Assembly: GCA_947167415.1 (NCBI GenBank)
Contig: CAMVHY010000101.1
Span: 1 to 5,890 of the forward strand
Direction: 5' to 3'
DNA: 5,890 bases
DNA from: an uncultured Clostridia bacterium
GTDB lineage: Bacteria > Bacillota > Clostridia > Lachnospirales > CAMVHY01
The position numbers and the translations under genes were made by a program. Under the pieces are notes generated by a model, which was not told the DNA's origin, searched no databases, and saw only the letters and a list, made by a program, of their open reading frames with translations. Of this stretch, positions 1 to 5,737 are shown piece by piece. The stretch's first letter is position 1; each line of letters starts with the position of its first letter.

Positions 1-24
1 GGAAAAAAAGACGTCGTTTTTTTT
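1..24 (+). terminator. Possible 3' arm of a truncated terminator
   Basis: The window opens with an A-run, then GACGTCG, then eight T (17-24). A short GC-containing arm running into a T-tract is what the 3' half of a rho-independent terminator looks like. The 5' arm would lie before base 1, so the hairpin cannot be confirmed. The same GACGTC core recurs in the stem of the complete terminator at 1163-1193. It would end transcription from a gene left of the window. Confidence 0.3.
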
Positions 25-50
25 ATTGATTAATATTTTTTTTATAAAAG

Positions 51-55
51 AGGAG
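51..55 (+). promoter_or_regulatory. Ribosome binding site of the interrupted membrane gene
   Basis: AGGAG lies 9 nt before the ATG at 65. This pairing is what places the original start of the interrupted gene at 65. It shows that the open stretch after the second stop is the tail of a longer gene and not a gene starting at the TTG at 290, which has no such site before it. I saw no convincing -35/-10 pair between 20 and 50. Confidence 0.6.
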
Positions 56-64
56 AGAATTAAA

Positions 65-1036
65 ATGGAAATAATAAAAAAAGATCAGGGTGTTTAACCT
101 GAAGATTTTAAAAAGAAAATATATCAGTTCTGTTCAGTTTTAATGAAAATTCCAGTGACTTATATTTATTTAATGTCTTCTGGACAGAAAAAGTTACAAT
201 TAGTTGATTCTAAGATTATTAAGACTTTGTTTTCTGATTTGAATGCAAAAAATGAATTTATAGATCATTTGACTTTTGTGAGCTAATACTTGCTTCGTAA
301 GAGTAGTAGTGACGTTTATGATTATACTCTTTATATTGAGGCTCTAAGGTGTAAAGAAAGAAATGACAACGATGAAATGCAAGAGTTTTATGCAAAACAT
401 AGGCGCAGCGTTGGTGATGTTATAAATTTTCCGCCAAATATCAGTACGCAGGGCTTAGAGCTTGAGACAATGACGAATCGTGATTTTTTGAAGCAGTTTA
501 TAAGACTGACAGTTGCTAAAAATAAACTGTTTTGTGTAGTGCCGGAATGGAAACGTATATGTAAGTTTTTTTTATCATTTGTTTCCGTTATGTTAGGAAT
601 CACTGATTTCGTTGTTGGTATATCAACTCGTTCAAAAACTTCTTGTCTTGGTGGTATTGTTCTTATGTGCGCTTGGGCAGGTTTCATTTGTTCTTTGATC
701 TTTCATTGGCCGCTTTTTGTACTAATTGTATCGTCAATTATTACAGGTATTATGCCAATTGTGTCCCTTGTTTCCAATATTATTTTATATGTGTCGATTC
801 TCAAGACTCGCCAAAAATCAGGTAAAGATATTGATACTTTTTTTGATCTTGTCGATGAAATCAACCGATATCTTGGTACATCTGATCTTCCGCCAAAAGA
901 AACATCTTTCAATCAAAAAGAAATTTTTGAAGATCTATCGATAGGCAACAAAATAAAAAATGTAGAAACGGAAGAGGATAAAAAAAAGAAATTAAATCTG
1001 GATCTGGGTACAAAATCTGAATATGAAAAGAAGTGA
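65..1036 (+). pseudogene. Multi-spanning membrane protein gene with two in-frame TAA stops
   Basis: I do not recognise the family. From the ATG at 65, which has a well-spaced AGGAG, one frame runs 324 codons to a TGA at 1034-1036. It is broken only by TAA at codon 11 (95-97) and TAA at codon 74 (284-286). The 62 codons between them read as ordinary protein (PEDFKKKIYQ..., rich in Lys, Leu and Ser), and there is no frameshift, so this looks like recent inactivation by substitution. In full-length numbering, the first 165 residues are soluble and charged. A hydrophobic block at about 166-246 holds three or four membrane segments, around 168-186, 194-213 and 216-246. A charged tail rich in Lys, Glu and Asp (about 247-323) follows and was probably cytoplasmic. 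Codon use is more varied than in glmM/glmS (many CTT, TCT, GTT). A product from an internal start (for example ATG 377) is possible but lacks a clear ribosome binding site. Readthrough or sequencing error cannot be excluded. Confidence 0.7.
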
Positions 1037-1110
1037 TTATACAGAAAAATAGATTATATAATCGGTATGCAACCGAGCGGTGAAAAATTTATTTAATATG
1101 TTTGATTTAG

Positions 1111-1158
1111 GCAGCGTTCATATTAAGTTGATTTATTTTTATTTTATGTGAACGCTAT
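1111..1158 (-). mobile_element. 48-bp mini-insertion element (internally deleted IS) with TTAG duplication
   Basis: The ends form an inverted repeat: AGCGTTCATAT (1113-1123) pairs with ATGTGAACGCT (1146-1156), 11 pairs including one G-U. TTAG stands immediately on both sides (1107-1110 and 1159-1162), or ATTTAG if the boundary is drawn two bases in. Read on the minus strand from 1158, the first 27 or so bases match the left end of the IS at 5738 with few differences. Both contain TTCACATAAAATAAAAATA. The other end keeps only the terminal 13 bases. The element is therefore best read as an IS left end fused almost directly to its right end, with the transposase deleted. A YTAR-type 4-bp duplication fits the IS5 family. 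It lies between the stop of the membrane pseudogene and its terminator. Confidence 0.7.
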
Positions 1159-1162
1159 TTAG

Positions 1163-1193
1163 ATGACGTCAAATTGAATGACGTCATTTTTTT
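1163..1193 (+). terminator. Rho-independent terminator after the membrane pseudogene
   Basis: ATGACGTCA (1163-1171) pairs perfectly with TGACGTCAT (1179-1187) across a 7-nt loop (AATTGAA). The T-run ends at 1193. Nine base pairs with three G-C pairs plus the T-tract make a normal intrinsic terminator in the plus direction. It would have closed the gene at 65-1036 and isolates the glmM promoter region that follows. There is no A-tract on its left, so it is probably one-directional. Confidence 0.75.
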
Positions 1194-1359
1194 GTTCAGA
1201 AGAATTATTGTAGTGCGTCTAAATTAAGCCTTGAAAATAATATTTTTGATTGTCTTTTATGTGTTGCCAATGATATCTAAAATAATATTTATTTCGTAGC
1301 TAATTGCATAATATGTTACTATAATTTCATAATTTTATTTTTTGGAGGATTTATTTTTA
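1194..1359 (+). promoter_or_regulatory. glmM leader with candidate -10 box
   Basis: This AT-rich leader must hold the promoter of the glmM-glmS operon, because a terminator sits just upstream. TATAAT at 1320-1325 is a perfect -10 match, giving a start near 1332 and a leader of under 30 nt. The -35 position at 17-nt spacing (1297-1302, TAGCTA) is poor, so the assignment is tentative. GGAGG at 1344-1348 is the ribosome binding site, 11 nt before the ATG at 1360. No riboswitch or glmS-ribozyme-like core was recognised here. Confidence 0.4.
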
Positions 1360-2709
1360 ATGGCAAAATTATTTGGAACAGATGGAGTTCGTGGTATAGC
1401 AAATTTGGAATTAACACCAAAAGTTGCTTATGATTTAGGACGCGCTGGTGCATTTGTTTTATCTGATTTTTTAAAACATAAATCAAAAATTTTAATTGGC
1501 AAGGATACACGAATTTCGGGAGATTTACTTGAAGCTGCATTAATATCGGGAATTTGTTCGGTTGGAGTTGATGTGGATTTAGTCGGAGTAATTCCAACAC
1601 CCGGAATAGCTTACCTTACAAAAAAAAATAATTATGCTGCAGGAATAATGATTTCGGCATCGCACAATCCTTTTTATGATAACGGAATAAAATTTTTTAA
1701 TAAAAATGGCTATAAATTGTCGGATGAAATGGAAAATAAAATCGAAGAAATTATTTTCGATAAATCGGATAATCTGCCAAAAATAACGCATGAGAAAATA
1801 GGCGTGGTTAATCGTAAATATAATTTGCTTGATGATTATGCGGATTTTCTGGAAAGTTCTTTTAATGGCTTAGATTTAAACAATTTTAAGATTGCATTGG
1901 ATTGTGCAAATGGGGCAACTTTTAAAATTGCTGCTCGAATTTTTAAAAATTTAGGAGCAAAAGTTTATGTAATAAATAATCAACCAGACGGAATAAATAT
2001 AAATTTAAATTGTGGTTCGACGCATATAGATGGTTTGGTAAAATTTGTGTTTGAAAATAATTGCGATATAGGTTTTGGATTTGATGGCGATGGCGACAGA
2101 TGTTTAATAGTTGATAGTGATGGAAAAATTATTTATGGCGACGAGATTTTGTCGATAATTGGTTGTTACATGAAATCAAAAAAAATATTAAAACAAAATA
2201 CGATTGTCACCACTATAATGAGTAATTTAGGATTATTTATGATGGGTAAAAAAGAAAAAATAAATATAATAAAAACGAAAGTCGGCGACAGATATATTTT
2301 AGAAGAAATGTTGAAAGATAATTATAATCTAGGCGGTGAGCAATCGGGGCATATTATTTTGTCTGATTATAATACAACAGGGGACGGAATTTTAACTGCA
2401 CTTTATGTTTCTAAAATTATGTTTGAAGGTGGAAAAAAAATTTGTGATTTAAATAATATGCAAGTTATGCCGCAAGTTTTGGTAAATGTAAAAGTAAGTA
2501 ATGTAAAAAAAAATGATTATTTGTCTAATATAGAAATTAAAAATGCGATAAAATCTCTTGAAAATGAATTTGGAGAAGCGGGTCGCATTGTGATTAGACC
2601 GTCGGGAACCGAGCCAGTAATTAGAGTTATGCTTGAGGGACAAAATAAAAATTTATTAAATCAAGCGGCCATGAACTTGGCAAATTTAATCGAAAAAAAA
2701 TTAAAATAA
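1360..2709 (+). CDS. glmM: Phosphoglucosamine mutase
   Basis: GlmM interconverts glucosamine-6-phosphate and glucosamine-1-phosphate in the cytoplasm, the second step toward UDP-GlcNAc for cell-wall precursors. The 449-aa product has the full set of alpha-D-phosphohexomutase motifs. These are the N-terminal KLFGTDGVRG, the active-site ISASHNP with the phosphorylated serine at Ser101, and the metal loop DGDGDR (242-247; Asp242, Asp244, Asp246). They continue with the sugar-specificity loop GGEQSGH (325-331) and the phosphate-binding RPSGTEP (413-419). Length is normal for the family (about 445-450), so it is complete. The ATG at 1360 was chosen because it gives the conserved MAKLFG start behind GGAGG at 1344-1348. 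The TTG 18 nt upstream would overlap that site. The gene ends in TAA, 21 bp before glmS, with which it is surely co-transcribed. Leucine, isoleucine and lysine codons are almost all A/T-ending. Confidence 0.97.
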   Translation: MAKLFGTDGVRGIANLELTPKVAYDLGRAGAFVLSDFLKHKSKILIGKDTRISGDLLEAALISGICSVGVDVDLVGVIPTPGIAYLTKKNNYAAGIMISASHNPFYDNGIKFFNKNGYKLSDEMENKIEEIIFDKSDNLPKITHEKIGVVNRKYNLLDDYADFLESSFNGLDLNNFKIALDCANGATFKIAARIFKNLGAKVYVINNQPDGININLNCGSTHIDGLVKFVFENNCDIGFGFDGDGDRCLIVDSDGKIIYGDEILSIIGCYMKSKKILKQNTIVTTIMSNLGLFMMGKKEKINIIKTKVGDRYILEEMLKDNYNLGGEQSGHIILSDYNTTGDGILTALYVSKIMFEGGKKICDLNNMQVMPQVLVNVKVSNVKKNDYLSNIEIKNAIKSLENEFGEAGRIVIRPSGTEPVIRVMLEGQNKNLLNQAAMNLANLIEKKLK

Positions 2710-2730
2710 AATATTTGGAAGGGATAATTT

Positions 2731-4551
2731 ATGTGTGGAATAATTGGATTTGTAGGTAATGAAAGTGCATGTTCATTTTTGTTGAACGGATTGGAAAAAT
2801 TAGAATATCGTGGATATGATTCTGCGGGAGTTGCGATACATGACGGAAAAAAAATAAATATATTAAAGGCTAAAGGTAAGCTGGCTGAGTTGGGAAAAAA
2901 AATTGAAGCTAAAAATTTGATTGGGAATATTGGAATTGGACATATGCGTTGGGCAACTCATGGAAAAGTTTCGGAGGAGAACTCGCATCCCCAATCGAGT
3001 CTAAATAATAAAATTGCTTTGGTGCATAACGGGATAATCGAAAATTATCTTGAGTTAAAAAATGAATTTGATAAAAATATTTTTGTTTCTGATACGGATA
3101 CAGAGGTTATCGCGCATTTAATTTATAAATATTATGATTGGACAGGAATTTTGAATGATTTTATAGATGCTGTCTATTTTGTTTTAAAAAAATTAAAAGG
3201 TTCGTATGCTTTGGCGATTATGTGTGAAGATTTTAAAGACAAAATATTTGCCGTGAAAAAAGATAGTCCATTGGTTATTGGAATCGGCGAAAATAAAAAT
3301 TTTGTTGCTTCGGATATTTCGGCTTTTATTAAATATACGAATAAAGTTTGTTATTTAAATGATAATGAATTGGCAGTGCTTGATGAAAAAAATATAAATG
3401 TTTTTGACGAAAATAAAAATATTTTAGAAAAAGAGATTTTTAGTGTTGATAAGAAAGTAAATAATTTGGAAAAAGGCAATTATGATTCTTTTATGCTGAA
3501 AGAAATTTTTGAGCAACCAAAGGATATAAAAACTTTGTTAATAGATAATAGCGAAAATCATATGAAGAAAATAAATTATGACAAGGAAATTTTGGATGAG
3601 ATTGAAAGAATTTATTTAATCGGATGCGGAACGGCATATTATGCTTGTTTGATGGGAGAGAAATTATTGAGTAAATTAAATTTATTTGTATCGGCACAAC
3701 CGGCGAGCGAATTTAGATATAGTGACTTAGTTTTAAATAAAAAAAGTTTGGTAATAGTTGTTTCGCAATCAGGAGAAACTGCGGATAGTTTGGCAGCATT
3801 AAGAATTGCAAAAAAAAATGGGGCTAAGATTTTGTCGATTGTAAATGTTAGAGAAAGTAGTATTGCGCGTGAATCAGATTTTGTGATTAATATAAACGCT
3901 GGTCCTGAAATTTCTGTCGCGAGCACTAAGGCTTTTTCTTTGATGTTAGTTGCGTTTTATATTTTGTCTTGTTATTTATATAAATATTTTAAAGTTATCT
4001 CGCATGATGAATTTTTGAATTTAAAAAATGATTTGAAGGAAATTCCTGAATTGGTTGAAAAAATTTTAGAACAGCATGAAAAAATAAAAAATGTGGCTGA
4101 AAAATATTTGTCGAGTAAAAATATTTTTTATCTCGGAAGAAATTTAGATTATGTAATTGCACTTGAAGGAACACTTAAATTAAAAGAGATTGCTTATTTA
4201 AATGCCCAAGCGTATCCATCGGGAGAATTAAAACATGGACCAATTGCTTTAATTGATGAAGCTAGTTTGATTGTTGGAATCGTCACACAAAAAAATATTT
4301 TTGATAAGACATTAAGTAATCTGGAAGAATGTAAAGCGCGAGACGGAAAAATTTTTGTGATTACGCAGTATGAAAACGAAAATTCGAAGGATGCTGCTGA
4401 TGACATTTTTGTTTTGCCAAAGTGTAATCAAATTTTTATTCCGTTGTTGGCAAATATTTGTTTACAATTGTTTGCTTATTATATCGCAAAAAATTTAGGA
4501 CGAGATATTGATAAACCAAAAAATTTGGCAAAATCTGTTACGGTTGAATAA
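2731..4551 (+). CDS. glmS: Glutamine--fructose-6-phosphate aminotransferase (isomerizing)
   Basis: GlmS makes glucosamine-6-phosphate from fructose-6-phosphate and glutamine, the committed step of hexosamine synthesis. The 606-aa protein is complete. After Met removal, Cys2 is the N-terminal nucleophile of the class II glutaminase domain (about 1-230), which also shows HMRWATHG (71-78), HNG (99-101) and DTDTE (121-125). Two SIS sugar-isomerase domains follow. The first has GCGTAYYA (298-305) and SQSGET (345-350). The second has LEGTLKLKEIAYLNAQAYP (478-496), SGELKHGP (497-504) and the C-terminal LAKSVTVE, whose Lys601 corresponds to the Schiff-base lysine of E. coli GlmS. A purine-rich site (GGAAGGGA, 2717-2724) lies 6 nt before the ATG. 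The 21-bp gap after glmM excludes a glmS ribozyme directly upstream, so the usual Gram-positive GlcN-6-P feedback on this message is not seen here. The gene ends in TAA before a strong terminator. Confidence 0.98.
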   Translation: MCGIIGFVGNESACSFLLNGLEKLEYRGYDSAGVAIHDGKKINILKAKGKLAELGKKIEAKNLIGNIGIGHMRWATHGKVSEENSHPQSSLNNKIALVHNGIIENYLELKNEFDKNIFVSDTDTEVIAHLIYKYYDWTGILNDFIDAVYFVLKKLKGSYALAIMCEDFKDKIFAVKKDSPLVIGIGENKNFVASDISAFIKYTNKVCYLNDNELAVLDEKNINVFDENKNILEKEIFSVDKKVNNLEKGNYDSFMLKEIFEQPKDIKTLLIDNSENHMKKINYDKEILDEIERIYLIGCGTAYYACLMGEKLLSKLNLFVSAQPASEFRYSDLVLNKKSLVIVVSQSGETADSLAALRIAKKNGAKILSIVNVRESSIARESDFVININAGPEISVASTKAFSLMLVAFYILSCYLYKYFKVISHDEFLNLKNDLKEIPELVEKILEQHEKIKNVAEKYLSSKNIFYLGRNLDYVIALEGTLKLKEIAYLNAQAYPSGELKHGPIALIDEASLIVGIVTQKNIFDKTLSNLEECKARDGKIFVITQYENENSKDAADDIFVLPKCNQIFIPLLANICLQLFAYYIAKNLGRDIDKPKNLAKSVTVE

Positions 4552-4567
4552 TTATTTAATTATCGGC

Positions 4568-4600
4568 AAAAAAAAGGCTAACAAAAATTAGCCTTTTTTT
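4568..4600. terminator. Bidirectional terminator between convergent genes
   Basis: Eight A (4568-4575), then GGCTAA (4576-4581), a CAAAAA loop, TTAGCC (4588-4593) and seven T (4594-4600). The A- and T-tracts extend the stem and make it an intrinsic terminator on both strands. It sits 16 bp after the glmS stop and 58 bp past the stop of the minus-strand membrane gene, so it probably serves both. Confidence 0.9.
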
Positions 4601-4658
4601 ATGCGATCTTTTATTATCTTTACTCTCTATTCCGAATTTATTAACTTCAGAACCAAAA

Positions 4659-5264
4659 TTAAGATTTATCTTCTTGGCAAGATGTTACGTCATTAACCGA
4701 AAGAATCATAGGCAAAGTTTCGTCATGCCCTTGATCACATTTTTTATCTGAACTTTCATTATTTTCAAAACAGCTCAAATGATGTTCTTTGCTATATTCA
4801 CATCCCGGACGACAGCCAATTTGTACTCCGTTTTCCCTTATCATTTGGGCTGCTTTTACTGTAATTACAGCAAAATACAATAAAAATAGTACATTTACGA
4901 GAGGCGTCATAAACCAAACTCCAGTAAAAAACATAACAAATGGATAACTGCAAAAAAAATGTGCGATAAAACAGCATAGAGAAACAAAAAAAAGCAACCG
5001 TATAGTAGCCGGTATCCACGCAAAATTTTGTTTTTTTCCTGTCAAAAAATCGTAGCGTATCGTTGAACCTAAATAAAAATTTCCAAGCAATTTCAAAAAT
5101 ATACGAAACGCATTATATCCCCTTTTGAAATAAAAATCTTTCTCGATTATATTGCTTGCGAATTCTGATACTGGTAGCTTCGAAACGACTACTTTTCCGT
5201 AATTATAATTAGATTCTTGGTTTGCACCAGAACCTTCCTTTTTTTCACTTATTTCCTCCATCAT
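4659..5264 (-). CDS. Membrane protein of unknown function with Cys/His-containing tail
   Basis: I do not recognise this 201-aa protein. The start at 5264 (MMEEISEKK) follows AGGAGG at 5276-5271 with 6-nt spacing. The second ATG at 5261 is equally possible, and the TTG at 5282 overlaps the ribosome binding site and is rejected. There is no signal peptide. Residues 1-40 are polar, 41-80 aromatic and basic (EKDFYFKRGY, LGSTIRYDFLTGKK). A hydrophobic block at about 86-138 gives two long or three short membrane segments, broken near SYP (106-108) and TP (120-121). The C-terminal tail (139-201) is soluble and acidic. It carries Cys151, 155, 165, 176 and 196 plus His161, 162 and 180, including CRPGC and HHLSC, which could bind metal or form disulfides. 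The gene is transcribed convergently to glmS from its own consensus promoter and ends in TAA. It may be distantly related to the broken membrane gene at 65-1036: both have LGxT, an aromatic-Pro, then P(I/L)V with Lys 16 residues on. Confidence 0.8.
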   Translation of the reverse strand: MMEEISEKKEGSGANQESNYNYGKVVVSKLPVSEFASNIIEKDFYFKRGYNAFRIFLKLLGNFYLGSTIRYDFLTGKKQNFAWIPATIRLLFFVSLCCFIAHFFCSYPFVMFFTGVWFMTPLVNVLFLLYFAVITVKAAQMIRENGVQIGCRPGCEYSKEHHLSCFENNESSDKKCDQGHDETLPMILSVNDVTSCQEDKS

Positions 5265-5270
5265 TTTCTC

Positions 5271-5276
5271 CCTCCT
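5271..5276 (-). promoter_or_regulatory. Ribosome binding site of the minus-strand membrane gene
   Basis: On the minus strand AGGAGG (5276 to 5271) is followed by GAGAAA and then ATGATG. The spacing is 6 nt to the ATG at 5264 and 9 nt to the ATG at 5261. A perfect Shine-Dalgarno here sets the start and rules out the upstream TTG. Confidence 0.85.
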
Positions 5277-5315
5277 AAACAAACTAAAAAATTATACTGA
5301 AAATAGTACAACTGA

Positions 5316-5344
5316 ATTATATTACATAATTTTTTATTTGTCAA
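5316..5344 (-). promoter_or_regulatory. Perfect-consensus sigma-70/sigma-A promoter
   Basis: Read on the minus strand, TTGACA (5344 to 5339) and TATAAT (5321 to 5316) are separated by exactly 17 nt. Both hexamers are full consensus and the spacing is optimal. Transcription would begin near 5309, leaving a leader of about 45 nt before the ATG at 5264. I saw no clear operator repeat over it, so expression should be strong and possibly constitutive. Confidence 0.85.
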
Positions 5345-5587
5345 TACCTTGACAAAATTTTTTTTAATAAACTTTTGTTTTGGATAAAAAATTAATTTAA
5401 ATCAAGTGTTTTTTGTGCTAAAATTAAATATCTTTGGCTAAAAATTTTTTTGCGCTAGAGATTTTTTTTACCCATAAATAAATTTTTGTATGTAAAACAT
5501 TCTTGCTGAAATATTTTTTAACAAGTCTGTATGTGGATTTTTTTAACCATAGATAATTATTTTTAATTATGATAGTTACGATACGAC
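5345..5587. other. AT-rich non-coding spacer with degenerate repeats
   Basis: No gene is supportable here in any frame. The stretch contains a loosely repeated GCTRAAA/T-tract pattern (about 5417, 5437, 5454 and 5505). It also has two copies of a motif beginning GATTTTTTTA followed by C-rich CCATA and ATAA (about 5460-5485 and 5536-5561). The right part could be the badly decayed 3' portion of the transposase remnant next to it, since that gene is cut short before the promoter at 5344, but no transposase motif is readable. Confidence 0.5.
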
Positions 5588-5737
5588 AGAAAATTTTTTA
5601 TAAATTGTGTGCTGCTTTCCATATTTTTGATAGTGCCCTCCTCTACAATTATTCTTTATTATTTGAAGCATTGCACACATGAATTCGTAGTTTTATATCT
5701 TATTCGGTTTTCTTGCTATCGATATTAATCCCTCTAG
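5588..5737 (-). pseudogene. Decayed IS5-type transposase remnant, target of a newer IS
   Basis: On the minus strand, 5737 to 5675 aligns without gaps to 5828-5890, inside the transposase start at the right edge, with 52 of 63 identities by my count. Its translation (LEGLISIARKP, then a TAA in place of Ser, then NYEFMCAMLQIIKNNC) continues past what the window shows of the other copy. A CRWRAL-like stretch needs a missing base, a further small frameshift follows, and then YGKxHTIYKKFS appears around 5588-5625. This order matches the N-terminal domain of IS4/IS5-family transposases (Cys-x-Trp-Arg-x-Leu-Pro, then Tyr-Gly-x-Trp-His-Thr). At least one stop and two frameshifts make it dead. It begins exactly at a CTAG (codon 11 of the intact gene), where the newer IS is inserted. 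The homology fades left of about 5588. Confidence 0.85.

Noticed and set aside
290..1036. A 248-aa gene starting at TTG 290
   Set aside because: The TTG has no ribosome binding site, lies one codon after an in-frame TAA, and the same frame upstream is coding-like back to an ATG with AGGAG at 65. It is the 3' part of the interrupted gene.
65..1036. Reassigned UAA codon (alternative genetic code)
   Set aside because: glmM, glmS and the 4659-5264 gene all end in TAA at the family-expected or natural end, so UAA functions as stop here.
1062..1076. Small hairpin TCGGT-ATGCA-ACCGA just after the pseudogene
   Set aside because: Five base pairs with no T-tract. Too weak for a terminator, and the real one lies at 1163-1193.
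1342..1359. Longer glmM starting at TTG 1342
   Set aside because: It overlaps the GGAGG site used for the ATG at 1360, and the six extra residues precede the conserved MAKLFGTDG start.
1194..1359. glmS ribozyme or other riboswitch in the operon leader
   Set aside because: No conserved ribozyme core was recognised, the leader is very AT-rich and short after the candidate -10, and glmS is second in the operon.
3639..3926. Minus-strand open frames inside glmS and glmM
   Set aside because: They are antisense shadows of well-conserved coding sequence, without ribosome binding sites or recognisable products.
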